DNA of 64,000 nt from JAABRU01 sp041390465. GTDB taxonomy: Bacteria; Desulfobacterota; Desulfobacteria; Desulfobacterales; Desulfococcaceae. Positions 17,683 through 26,629 of this stretch are shown in pieces. The notes under the pieces were generated by a model. It did not search any database, was not told where the DNA came from, and saw only the letters and a list, made by a program, of their open reading frames with translations. The translations under genes and the position numbers were made by a program. The DNA lies in the NCBI GenBank assembly GCA_041390465.1, contig JAWKPW010000015.1, positions 11,668-75,667 of the forward strand. The letters run 5' to 3'. Each line of letters starts with the position of its first letter. Position 1 is the stretch's first letter.

Positions 17683-17866
17683 TATTCAAAAAACATAAAA
17701 AATTTGTGCCCTTTGTGCTTTCTTTGTGTCCTTTGCGGTTAAAAAATATATGACCGGGTACTTATAACGGAAATTCGGAGCATAATGATAAATGGACAGA
17801 GGCAAAACGGTTGAAAATGTCATCCCTTCCCATGATTCTGATTTATTTTCCGCATGTTATTCTGTA

Positions 17867-17999
17867 ATACCAATTCGCCATTGATCTGAAACATAAGTTT
17901 TTCAGAAAAACCGGATTTTTCCGAAAAATCCGGTTTTTTGAACACACGAAAACCTCTTTTTTTCCTGCTTGCAAGTATCTTTTCAATGGCGAATTACAT
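17867..17999. repeat. Repeat family A, 133-bp copy with embedded hairpin
   Basis: ATACCAATTCGCCATTGAT at the left and TTTTCAATGGCGAATTAC at the right, with a CCGGATTTTTCCGAAAAATCCGG hairpin (17904-17937) nested inside. It is a near-identical inverted match of 63782-63914, same length. Both copies give the same spurious short peptide, which should not be annotated. Confidence 0.75.
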
Positions 18000-18002
18000 A
18001 AT

Positions 18003-18080
18003 AATGTCAATCCGTTCGGATTTTTCACCGCCCATAATCAGTGGACAGATCAACAGATTTGACCCACTGCCGATAAATGA
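18003..18080. repeat. Dispersed repeat B, inverted partial copy
   Basis: Read on the minus strand it gives CAAATCTGTTGATCTGTCC, then AAAAATCCGAACGGATTGAC, matching 18541-18680 in order. It sits just downstream of the thioesterase gene, with the other copy just upstream of it, so the gene is flanked by inverted B repeats. Confidence 0.6.
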
Positions 18081-18111
18081 AGGATAAGGTACTCAATATC
18101 TGATATTTTTT

Positions 18112-18498
18112 TCAGGCATCCAGCACATGCTTATCCAGCACAAAACAGGTGAATTCCCCTTCAAATACCCGGATTTCCCCCGCAGCCGCAGTAACCGTGA
18201 CCAAATGCTTTTTCCCTTTCTGTTCCGTGACCCTGGCTTCGGCTGTGACAGATTCGCCCACTTTCACGGGTTTCAAAAATTTCACATTTGCCCCGCCCAG
18301 CACCACATTGGGATGATTGACCGCGATCATGGCCGCATAATCAGCCAGACCAAAAACAAATCCGCCGTGAACCAGTCCCTTTTCATCCGCAGCCATTTCC
18401 GGCAGGGTTTTCAGCTCCACCCGGCTGAATCCCTGTTTTGTCTCAAGGGCTTTTCCGCAAAGAAGTTCACTGATTTTTTTAGGGTGATAAATTTCCAT
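18112..18498 (-). CDS. PaaI-like hotdog thioesterase
   Basis: 128 residues, one hotdog domain, with the helix motif DEKGLVHGGFVFGLADYAAM and the strand VVLGGANVKFLKPVKVGES. Predicted acyl-CoA thioesterase; the substrate is unknown. AGGAGA precedes the ATG at 18498. It stands alone among repeats, flanked by inverted copies of repeat B, which could indicate mobilisation or simple insertion of the repeats on both sides. Confidence 0.87.
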   Translation of the reverse strand: MEIYHPKKISELLCGKALETKQGFSRVELKTLPEMAADEKGLVHGGFVFGLADYAAMIAVNHPNVVLGGANVKFLKPVKVGESVTAEARVTEQKGKKHLVTVTAAAGEIRVFEGEFTCFVLDKHVLDA

Positions 18499-18540
18499 GA
18501 AAGCATCTCCTGTCCTTGTGGATTAAAAAAGAAACGACAG

Positions 18541-18680
18541 TGGCTCAAATCCGTTGATCTGTTCGCTGATTCCTGTCCGGAAAAAATCCGAACGGATTGA
18601 CATTGTTACAGAATAAAATGCAAAAAAACAAATCGGAATCCCGGAAAGGATGACATTGTCAGCCGGTTTGATCCACTGTC
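18541..18680. repeat. Dispersed repeat B, copy 2
   Basis: Shares with 10350-10475 the ordered blocks TCAAATCCGTTGATCTG, AAAAAATCCGAA, GACATTGTTACAGA, GGAATCCCGG and GATGACATTGTC. It is in the 683-nt stretch before the PHP gene. From 18690 to 19018 nothing else is recognised. Confidence 0.6.
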
Positions 18681-19018
18681 AAAGAAACAAATGTTTTCCG
18701 GCCCATCCGCATGAGTTTTTTTTATGCGGAAAAAATATGGCCTGAAAACAAATCTTCCCAAGAGTTCAAAAAAATATATTCCCATACCACAAATCAGAAA
18801 AAATATGAATCAGTGATTTTGATTTCTCCTGAAACAGACTGGAACACCCCGGAAAAAACAAAACAAAAAATGAAAAATCCCCAAAGAGTTCCTGTGCCGG
18901 TTCCCGGAACATCCGGAAATTTGAAAAGGGCTGTGCCAAGACGTTTATCTATTTGCTTTGCCGTTTGCATAGAAATAAAAAATTTGCCTTTCCCCAATAT
19001 TGCGGATATGAATGCTTT

Positions 19019-19129
19019 ATACTGATTCTCCTTTGAAACCATGCTTTCCTCCGGATTTGTTTTACCGCAAAGGACACAAAGGTCACAAAAAACCTGCAGC
19101 ACTGTACAAAATCAAGGGCGAATGGGTAT
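19019..19129. repeat. Repeat family A, 111-bp copy
   Basis: Starts ATACTGATTCTCCTTTGAAA and ends GGGCGAATGGGTATT, with an inner ACCGCAAAGGACACAAAGG and GGTCACAAAAAACCTGCAG. It lies about 50 nt upstream of the PHP gene and likely carries or alters its 5' region. Confidence 0.65.
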
Positions 19130-19181
19130 TAATCCATTTTTCACCCGGATTTCACCGGATTTTTTTCAGGAGGCCGGTATC

Positions 19182-19937
19182 ATGTATTTTGATCTTCATG
19201 TGCACAGTGTATTTTCTTCCTGCAGCAGACTGGAAACCCGTGACATTCTCACGCATGCAAAGGAGCGGGGACTCAGCGGTGTGTGTATTACAGACCATCA
19301 TTCCATGTCTGCCGCGCAGGAGATTCGGGAAGGTGTGCAGAAAAACGGGCTGTGTGTGATTTTCGGAATGGAATACAGCACTTCTGACGGGGATTTTCTC
19401 ATATTCGGCCCTTTTGAGGAGATTGATCCGGGGTTCAGCGCTCCGAATCTTCTCCGCCATGTGCATGCCGCAGGCGGAGCAGCCGTTGCCGCACATCCGT
19501 TCCGAGCCGCAAGACCGGTGTCCGAGGAGGTGCTGCGCGATGGTTTCTGCCATATTGCGGAACGCGTCAACGGCCGGAATTCCGCCTGGGAAAATCATCA
19601 GGCAGAAGAATGGTTCCGCCGTTATTCCCTGATCGGATGCGGCGGCAGCGATGCCCATTCCCTGGAGGAACTGGGCAAAGCCGGAACCTTTTTTTCCTGC
19701 CCGATCCGCAGCCGTGCGGAGCTCATCAGCGCTCTGAAACAGGGGAAATGCAGACCGGCTGTCCCCTGGGCAGAGGTTATGCATACACGGTGGGATCAGC
19801 AACTCCGGCCTCTGCAAACCCCTTCCGGCGCAGCAGGCAACTGTCACAGTGCCCGCATGCCTTTCCCTCCGGCGATGGATCATAGCAACTGCGGGTCAGG
19901 CTGTAATCCACGCCCAGGGCAAGCCCTTTTCGGATAA
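19182..19937 (+). CDS. PHP-domain metal-dependent phosphoesterase
   Basis: 251 residues; the ATG at 19182 has AGGAGG 8 nt upstream. The PHP metal-site motifs are complete: YFDLHVHSVFSS at the start, VCITDHHSMSAA near 40, FGMEYST near 63, VAAHPFRAARP near 110 and CGGSDAHSLEELG near 155. Such proteins hydrolyse nucleotide or histidinol-phosphate-type substrates (YciV/TrpH-like). Recognisable family sequence ends at about ALKQGKCRPAVPW; the last 52 residues are encoded antisense to queC, so the original stop was probably lost. The overlap with queC is 161 nt. Confidence 0.85.
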   Translation: MYFDLHVHSVFSSCSRLETRDILTHAKERGLSGVCITDHHSMSAAQEIREGVQKNGLCVIFGMEYSTSDGDFLIFGPFEEIDPGFSAPNLLRHVHAAGGAAVAAHPFRAARPVSEEVLRDGFCHIAERVNGRNSAWENHQAEEWFRRYSLIGCGGSDAHSLEELGKAGTFFSCPIRSRAELISALKQGKCRPAVPWAEVMHTRWDQQLRPLQTPSGAAGNCHSARMPFPPAMDHSNCGSGCNPRPGQALFG

Positions 19938-20466
19938 TCCGGGCTTTGCTCAGGTGAATCAGGGGCGTCCGGATACGGATTTTATGACCTTCCGCACCGG
20001 CTTTTGTGGCCAGATTCGCCATTGTTTCAAATGCCTGTATGAATTCCGGTCTGCAATCCGGATATCCGCTGTAATCCACTGCATTGACTCCGATGAAAAT
20101 GTCTGAGGCCCCCAGAACTTCTGCCCATCCCAGTGCATAGGACAGAAAAATGGTATTGCGCGCGGGAACATAGGTGACAGGAACTGCCCCGGACATTACG
20201 GTCTCATTCCGGTCTTTGGGAACCGCAATGTCCTCTGTGAGCGCAGAACCGCCGATGACTCTCATATCCATTTCAACAATCAGATGCTTTTTGGCCCCCA
20301 GAATCTGCGCAATTGTTTCAGCCGCGCTCAGTTCCACTGCATGGCGCTGGCCATAGGAAAAACTCATGCTGTAAATTTCATATCCTTCGGTTTTTGCAAT
20401 TGCCATGACTGTGGTGGAATCCAGTCCCCCGCTGGAAAGAACAACCGCTTTTTTGCCATGTTCCAT
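19777..20466 (-). CDS. queC: 7-cyano-7-deazaguanine synthase
   Basis: 229 residues, full length for QueC, which makes preQ0 from 7-carboxy-7-deazaguanine for queuosine tRNA modification. Seen: the PP-loop VLSSGGLDSTTVMA near residue 10, the middle GVNAVDYSGYPDCRPEFIQA, and the zinc site CYDPSPEGKACGHCDSCLLRR near the end. ATG 20466 follows AAGGAAGA. No other queuosine genes are adjacent. Its 3' end overlaps the convergent PHP gene. Confidence 0.95.
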   Translation of the reverse strand: MEHGKKAVVLSSGGLDSTTVMAIAKTEGYEIYSMSFSYGQRHAVELSAAETIAQILGAKKHLIVEMDMRVIGGSALTEDIAVPKDRNETVMSGAVPVTYVPARNTIFLSYALGWAEVLGASDIFIGVNAVDYSGYPDCRPEFIQAFETMANLATKAGAEGHKIRIRTPLIHLSKARIIRKGLALGVDYSLTRSCYDPSPEGKACGHCDSCLLRRKGFAEAGVADPTVYA

Positions 20467-20679
20467 GAATCTTCCTTTCTGATGAATCCCAAGCCCTCAA
20501 ATCCCCTGTGAATCTGCGGAAGCATTCTGTCTAAGTTTGCAAATCTGTCTGTATAAGAAATCCCGGTGCGAACAAGGGATAAGCAACATAATATGAACAG
20601 CAAAGAAAGACAAGAAGAATCCGGCAAGGCGATTTACGGAAAAGAACATATCTCAGAATCTGACATATCTCGTCAACTC

Positions 20680-20848
20680 ATAACAATTCGCCATTGAAAC
20701 CGTGCCGGTCTGATTCCGGAGTGCCGGAATGAAGTGAAACGGAATTTTGGCAGAATTTCCGGATCATTTCAGTTTCCCTGACTTTCAGTCCGGGACTCTC
20801 CCGCCCCTGAACTGAGGGCAGGCATTGCATAAATTCAATGGAGATTTG
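20680..20848. repeat. Repeat family A, 169-bp copy of the long type
   Basis: Starts ATAACAATTCGCCATTGAAA and ends TTCAATGGAGATTT. Its inside (GGAGTGCCGGAATGAAGTGA, then CCCTGACTTTCAGTCCGG, then GCATTGCATAAA) matches the copy at 51763-51978. The remaining gap (20849-21185) contains an AAGGGAGATTGAGGGC stretch, often seen in intergenic repeats, and ATTACGCAGTTG near 20979, shared with 51572, and nothing coding. Confidence 0.65.
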
Positions 20849-21185
20849 CTTTCAGTGTCTGATACACTGCACAGTATTGCTGAGGGAAGGCCCGGACTGA
20901 ACCGGACCATTTATTTCAGTTTCATCTTAAGACTGCGGAAAAGTTGCATCAAAGCCGAAGTTATTATATAATGGGAATTACGCAGTTGATAAAAAAATCA
21001 ATCCTGAAATCCTGATGGGTTTGAAATCCCTCAGAACCTGTTTGAAAAGTTCCCCGCTCATCACTTTCCCCTTTTGCCAAGGGAGATTGAGGGCAACGGA
21101 TTTGCCCCGCTGCCCGTGAAAGATGCTGCAGGGAAGGAGGATGTATCGGGAACAAAAAACATTTTTGGGAAAAAGCTTATAATTA

Positions 21186-21213
21186 TTGACACCTTGGCAA
21201 CTCAAAACATAAC
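21186..21213 (+). promoter_or_regulatory. Candidate promoter of the hybrid kinase
   Basis: TTGACA (21186-21191), 16 nt, then CATAAC (21208-21213). It lies about 110 nt before the ATG at 21322. The -10 match is weak. Confidence 0.3.
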
Positions 21214-21321
21214 ATTCTGATTTTTATTAAATATTTAGAAAACACCCAATTTTGGACATTTTGAGTAAAATCAAGCTGTCAGGGTTTAAGTTGTCAAAGT
21301 GGTATTATTAAGGATTATAAT

Positions 21322-24300
21322 ATGTTAAATAGCAAAAAAATTTCTGATCCGCTGGTTCTGTCCTGTTCTTTTCTCTTCCTGATTATCGCTGCCTCCGGAC
21401 TGATCGCTTATGTTTCTCTTCAAAGTGAGAAACACGGGGTTGCGGAACTGGCAAAGCATGTGCAGATGCAGATTTTTGAAAGCATTCGGGAAAAACTGGA
21501 GGATTATCTGGCAATGCCCCATCAGATCAACCGGCTCAATGGCAGTATTGCTGTTGAGGATCCTGCCCGCATTCAGAATTTGGAAAGACTTCGCCCTGTA
21601 TACATCCGGCAGCTCAAGGCATTTGCATCTGTGATGACCGTTGCCGTGGGCATTGAGGAACAGGGCAATTATGTGGGGGTGGGGCGCAGAGAACCAGGTT
21701 TTTTCAGCAGCGGTCTGATGATGCGGGACAGAGACAGCACCTATCGCGTCTCCCTGCTTGATGATCAGGGCAACGCGGTTCAACTCTTGGCTGAAACACC
21801 TGATTATGATGCACGAACCCGTGACTGGTACAAAACCGCTGTTCAGGCAGGCAAAGCAGCCTGGAGCCCTGTCTATCTCTGGGCCGGAGGCACAGGCATA
21901 GGAGTCACCGCGGTGCTTCCGGTGTATGACAATGCGGGAAAACTTATTGCTGTGCAGCAGTCCGCACTGACACTGGAGTTCATCAGCGCGTTTCTGAAAG
22001 AACTGAAAGAGCGGCGGATGGGGAAATTGGGGCATATATTTGTCACAGAGCCGGACGGAATGCTGGTGGCTTCCTCAGGAGGGGAAAAAGTGATACAGAG
22101 GAGAGCCAAAAAGATTGAGAGAATCAGAGCCGGTGAAAGCAGTGAAACCTTCATTCACACAGCCTGGGAATATCTTGTCTCCCGGTTCAGGGATATGAAC
22201 AGCATTCCTGACAATTATCAGACAACTGTAAAAATCGGAGGCCAGAATTTCTTTCTTTCTGTGGCAAGACTCACTGATCCCCACGGGCTGAACTGGCTGA
22301 TGGTGACAGGACAGCCGGAATCCGATATTATGTCATATAGTGATGCGGATACCCGTATCAGTATCCTGCTGTGCATTGCCATAACGATTTTCGCCATATG
22401 CTTTGGCATCCTCATTGCCCGAAGGCTTGTCTCTGCGTATGAAAATCTCGAATCAGAGATAGCCCGCCGCGAACTGATTGATCAGTCGCTGCGGGATAGC
22501 GAACTTTTGCTCAATGAAACAGGAAAAATTGCAAAAATCGGTGGGTGGGAACTTGATCCGCTTACAGAGGAGGTTCGTTGGACAGAGGAAACTTACCGTA
22601 TCCATGAGCTTCCTCCGGATTATAAACCTTTGTTTCAGGAAGCAGTCAATTTTTACCATCCGGAGTCCAGAGAAAAACTGACTGCCGCCATTCAGCGCGC
22701 AGTGGATTTTGGTGAGTCCCATGATCTGGAACTCTGTTTCATCACAGCCAAAGGAAGGGAATTATGGACGCGCGTTATCTGCAGACCGCATATTGTGGAT
22801 GGTGTGACAGTGAAACTGAAAGGGATTTTTCAGGACATCACCGAACACAGGCGCGCTGATGCAGCGTTGCGGGAGAGCGAGGAAATCTATCGGAATCTTA
22901 CGGAAAATTCTCCGGACATCATTGCCCGTTTTGACAGAAATCTCCGGTATATCTTTGTCAACTCTGCCATTCGGCAATATACAGGTCTGTCTCCGGAATT
23001 TTTCATCGGAAAAACAAATCAGGAACTGGCAGACATAGACAAGGATTTGGTCAGGCAATGGGAAAACAGGATGAACCGTGTTCTTGAGACCGGCAAGTCC
23101 CGCACCATGGAATTTTCCTGGCCTTCACCTGAAGAAACAAAGCTATTTGAAAGTGTCATCATACCTGAATTTGACGAAAACAAAGAAGTGAAGACGCTTT
23201 TGGCAATTTCCAGAGATATCACCGAGCGCAAGCGTGCCGAGAATGGGCTGCGGGAAAGTGAAACTGCCCTGAAAATTCTTTTGGAAAAAAATCATCGACA
23301 TGCCAATGAAATGGAAGCTCTGCTGGAGGCGGCAAAGGCTGTTCTGGAATATGAGGATTTCAATGAAGCCGCAAAAAGAATTTTTTATGCCTGCGCCAAA
23401 GCAATCAGGGCCACTTCCGGCTATGTGGCCCTGCTTTCGGAAGACGGAACCGAAAACAAGGTTCTGTTTCTGGAGTCCGGGGGCCGTTCCTGCACGGTTG
23501 ATCCTGCCATGCCCATGCCCATACGCGGTCTGAGAGGTTTGGCATACAAATCCGGAAAAGCGGTTATTGACAATGATTTCAAAAACAGTCAGTGGATGAA
23601 ATACATGCCCCGGGGTCATACGGATTTGGACAATGTCATGTTTGCCCCCCTGAATCTTGATGGGAAAACCGTCGGCATCATAGGGCTTGCCAACAAACCG
23701 GGGGGATTTGCTCCGGAAAATCTTGAACTGGCCTCAGCATTCGGAGAATTTGCCGCCATTGCCCTGAACAATTCCATCAATCTGGAAAACCTGAACCGAG
23801 CCAGAGAAACAGCGGAATCCGCAACCCGTGCCAAAAGTGAATTTCTTGCAAGTATGAGTCATGAAATCCGGACTCCCATGAATGTCATCGTGAACATGGC
23901 CTCCCTTCTGCTGGAAACCGGTCTCAATTCCGAACAGAGCGATTATGCGCAGATGCTTCAGGCCTCTTCTGACATTCTGCTTTCCCTGATCAATGACATT
24001 CTGGATTTTTCCAAGATTGAGGCCGGAAAGATGGATCTGGAGAACGCTGATTTCAACCTTGGGGAAGTTATTGAAGAAGTGATGCGCATTCTCAGTCTCA
24101 AAGCTGACGAAAAAGGACTTTGGCTCAGACAGGAGATTGCCGGAGACGTTCACCTGTACCTGATTGGGGATCCGGCACGTGTGCGCCAGATTCTGATCAA
24201 TCTGCTCAGCAATGCCATCAAATTCACACACAAAGGGGAAGTGAAACTTTCTGTGCGCACGGAAAAACAGGGCAGGACCCATGCCATGATACGTTTTGAA

Positions 24301-25383
24301 ATTTCCGACACAGGCATGGGCATTCCCCAAAACCGGCTTGAGCGTCTGTTCAAACCCTTTTCCCAGGCCGATGCCTCCACCACGCGCAGATTTGGCGGGA
24401 CCGGGCTGGGACTGTCCATTTCAAAAAAACTTGCGGAAATGATGCGCGGAGAAATCGGGGTGGAAAGTGAATATGGCACTGGCAGCACCTTCTGGTTTAC
24501 GGCAGTTTTTGAAAAAAGGGAAAAAGGCACGCGGGATCACAGGGCTGAAGAATGGCAGGGTATTGTCTCTGAAGATATTTCCCTGCCTTCGAATCTCCGC
24601 ATTCTGCTGGTCGAGGACAATCTGTTCAATCAGCAGGTGGTTTTGGCGGTTCTGAGGAAATTCAGTCTGTGCGCGGACATCGCGAACAATGGAAAAGCGG
24701 GTGTGGAAATCCTTGAAAAAAAGCCTTATGATCTTGTGCTGATGGATATTGAAATGCCGGAAATGGACGGTCTGGAGGCTGTGAAAATCATCCGGAATTC
24801 TCTTTCCGAAAACCGGAACGTGCCGGTGATTGCCATGACCGCGCACGCGCTGACAGGAAGCCGGGAGAGATATCTGGAAGCCGGAATGAATGATTATATT
24901 GCAAAACCGGTGAAACCGGATGAGCTTTTTGCTGCCATCGGACGCAACCTCAGAATTTCATGCATCCCGGCCAATATTTCTGCCCATCCGGCACGGACAA
25001 AAGAGGAGACCTCCCAACCCGTATTTGACCGGCAGGATTTGCTCACACGGATGGGCGGGGATGGAAATATCGTGAAAATTGTTCTGGATGGGTTTGGCCA
25101 GCAGTTTTCACAGGAACTTGAAAAACTGAAGATTTCAATACAGGAAAACAATGCGGAAAAAATCCGGTTTCATGCACATACCCTCAAAGGCATGGCCGCG
25201 AATTCCTCTGCCATCAGACTGCGGGATGCTGTCCGTGCACTTGAAACAGCCGCAAAACAGGGTTCTGCGGGTTCCCTGCATTCCCTGACAGAAAAAGTTG
25301 AACAGGAATTTGAGAGATTTTTGCAGGCTCTGAAGGAAACACAAGTTTCAGATCAGACCGGAGGTTGCGGGCAGATGCCATGA
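21322..25383 (+). CDS. Hybrid sensor histidine kinase with Cache, PAS, GAF, receiver and HPt
   Basis: 1353 residues, an orphan phosphorelay kinase. Order: a first membrane helix (about 11-31), a periplasmic Cache sensor of about 300 residues (DYDARTRDWYKTAVQAGKAA, then WSPVYLWAGGTGIGVTAVLP), a second helix (about 341-366), two PAS domains (about 395-505 with IGGWELDPLTEEVRW, and 515-640 with NSPDIIARFDRNLRYIFVN), a GAF (about 660-830), HisKA with the phospho-His in SMSHEIRTPMN (His847), HATPase (FGGTGLGLSISKKLAEMM), a receiver with Asp1142 in DLVLMDIEMPEMDG, and an HPt with His1286 in AHTLKGMAAN. All phosphorelay residues are present. It senses a small extracellular ligand by Cache and cytosolic signals by PAS/GAF. 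No response-regulator gene is adjacent, so its target is elsewhere. Confidence 0.95.
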   Translation: MLNSKKISDPLVLSCSFLFLIIAASGLIAYVSLQSEKHGVAELAKHVQMQIFESIREKLEDYLAMPHQINRLNGSIAVEDPARIQNLERLRPVYIRQLKAFASVMTVAVGIEEQGNYVGVGRREPGFFSSGLMMRDRDSTYRVSLLDDQGNAVQLLAETPDYDARTRDWYKTAVQAGKAAWSPVYLWAGGTGIGVTAVLPVYDNAGKLIAVQQSALTLEFISAFLKELKERRMGKLGHIFVTEPDGMLVASSGGEKVIQRRAKKIERIRAGESSETFIHTAWEYLVSRFRDMNSIPDNYQTTVKIGGQNFFLSVARLTDPHGLNWLMVTGQPESDIMSYSDADTRISILLCIAITIFAICFGILIARRLVSAYENLESEIARRELIDQSLRDSELLLNETGKIAKIGGWELDPLTEEVRWTEETYRIHELPPDYKPLFQEAVNFYHPESREKLTAAIQRAVDFGESHDLELCFITAKGRELWTRVICRPHIVDGVTVKLKGIFQDITEHRRADAALRESEEIYRNLTENSPDIIARFDRNLRYIFVNSAIRQYTGLSPEFFIGKTNQELADIDKDLVRQWENRMNRVLETGKSRTMEFSWPSPEETKLFESVIIPEFDENKEVKTLLAISRDITERKRAENGLRESETALKILLEKNHRHANEMEALLEAAKAVLEYEDFNEAAKRIFYACAKAIRATSGYVALLSEDGTENKVLFLESGGRSCTVDPAMPMPIRGLRGLAYKSGKAVIDNDFKNSQWMKYMPRGHTDLDNVMFAPLNLDGKTVGIIGLANKPGGFAPENLELASAFGEFAAIALNNSINLENLNRARETAESATRAKSEFLASMSHEIRTPMNVIVNMASLLLETGLNSEQSDYAQMLQASSDILLSLINDILDFSKIEAGKMDLENADFNLGEVIEEVMRILSLKADEKGLWLRQEIAGDVHLYLIGDPARVRQILINLLSNAIKFTHKGEVKLSVRTEKQGRTHAMIRFEISDTGMGIPQNRLERLFKPFSQADASTTRRFGGTGLGLSISKKLAEMMRGEIGVESEYGTGSTFWFTAVFEKREKGTRDHRAEEWQGIVSEDISLPSNLRILLVEDNLFNQQVVLAVLRKFSLCADIANNGKAGVEILEKKPYDLVLMDIEMPEMDGLEAVKIIRNSLSENRNVPVIAMTAHALTGSRERYLEAGMNDYIAKPVKPDELFAAIGRNLRISCIPANISAHPARTKEETSQPVFDRQDLLTRMGGDGNIVKIVLDGFGQQFSQELEKLKISIQENNAEKIRFHAHTLKGMAANSSAIRLRDAVRALETAAKQGSAGSLHSLTEKVEQEFERFLQALKETQVSDQTGGCGQMP

Positions 25384-25432
25384 AAAGTCACCCTGTAAGG
25401 CTAGTTCCGGAAAAGAGCATATTTATCCCGGC

Positions 25433-26581
25433 TCAACTGACCGGACGGGCGAATATGACCCGGAACATCCGTCTTTCTGTATCATTTATAAGTGTTACCT
25501 GCACATTTTTCTGCTGGCACAGGCGCAGCAAACGGGGAATGCCGCGGCCGGTATAGCCGAAATCCGGATCTTTGGCCAGAAAGGACAGAAGAATCGGGTT
25601 TCTTTCAATATGAATTCCCATCCGGATGTTTTCAACCGTAACCGTATTCGGAAGGATGCCAGGACTGGCGATTTCCACACGGTTTTCAAACAGATTGATA
25701 AAGACAGGCGCATCAATGAAATAATCCCGGTGAGCAAGGGCATTGGCCACGGCTTCCTTTATCGCGGGAGAGGGAATTTCAACTTCACCCGGTGCATTGA
25801 AATCAGACAGTTTCGGAATCCGGCGCAGATTCCGGAGAATGAAATCTGTTCCCCGCCGGTGCTGTTCAAAAAGATTGCCGCCGATATCCTCTTTGTCCCG
25901 GAATTCATCCTCTGTCAGATATACAGTCCCTTTTATGCTGAACTGGGGTCTGCATATGGCTGTTCTGCTGCCGAACAGCATCAGTCCAGCCAGGGTCAGA
26001 TTTCCCCCTGCTGCCAGTTTCAGATTTTCCAGCAAAGTATGCTCCCTGATTTCCGATTCATCCGGATCTTCTCCGAATGTCATCCGGTAAAAATGGGAAA
26101 AACGGAGCCGGTCAACATCTGTCACCGGAACCTCTGTCGTCATTTCATCAGCAAACAGCCGATGGGAAGCCTGCATGAGCCGAAAAAGTTGTTCCCGCGT
26201 GGCTCTGCGTTTGTCTGCCCCGTTTTTTACCCAGAAATCGCTTTTGTTCACGCAGTAAGGTTTATGGATCCCGCGGGGAACTTCAATAATAAGAAGCAGT
26301 GAATTGTCTGTCAGCAGGGTGTGGGTACGGACAAATATCGGAGGTTCGATTTTCTGGGCGGTGGCATTGCTGATCCACTGGTTCAGCCGCCTGACATCCG
26401 ACTGCGAGATTCCGCATATCTGTCCAAGGTCATTGACCCCTGTAAAAATACAGCCCCCCTGGCTGTTGGCAAATGCGCATATTTCAGCAGCCAACTGATC
26501 TATGCTGGAAAAATTTTCTTTAAACTGATGTTCGGAATCCTCTCCCGCGGGAAGCCGTTTTTTTACCTCTTCAATATCCAT
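25433..26581 (-). CDS. AlbA_2 (Schlafen-type) ATP-binding transcriptional regulator-like protein
   Basis: 382 residues. The N-terminal AlbA_2 domain is visible (EDSEHQFKENFSSIDQLAAE, CAFANSQGGCIFTGVND), followed by a middle domain and a C-terminal ATPase-like HATPase_c_4 region (IKEAVANALAHRDYF, VEIASPGILPN, RNPILLSFLA, GRGIPRLLRLC). Proteins of this build are annotated as putative transcriptional regulators or helicase-like, and some act in phage defence; none of that is shown here. It lies 48 nt after the acyltransferase gene on the same strand, so the two are probably cotranscribed. RBS GGAAGAA. Confidence 0.87.
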   Translation of the reverse strand: MDIEEVKKRLPAGEDSEHQFKENFSSIDQLAAEICAFANSQGGCIFTGVNDLGQICGISQSDVRRLNQWISNATAQKIEPPIFVRTHTLLTDNSLLLIIEVPRGIHKPYCVNKSDFWVKNGADKRRATREQLFRLMQASHRLFADEMTTEVPVTDVDRLRFSHFYRMTFGEDPDESEIREHTLLENLKLAAGGNLTLAGLMLFGSRTAICRPQFSIKGTVYLTEDEFRDKEDIGGNLFEQHRRGTDFILRNLRRIPKLSDFNAPGEVEIPSPAIKEAVANALAHRDYFIDAPVFINLFENRVEIASPGILPNTVTVENIRMGIHIERNPILLSFLAKDPDFGYTGRGIPRLLRLCQQKNVQVTLINDTERRMFRVIFARPVS

Positions 26582-26629
26582 TTCGATTCTTCCGCATTCT
26601 TATTGATATTTTCATTAAAAAACAGATTA

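Noticed and set aside
17843..18028. Short ORF sharing a peptide with one at 63726-63917
   Set aside because: The shared peptide is only the translation of the twin 133-bp repeat.
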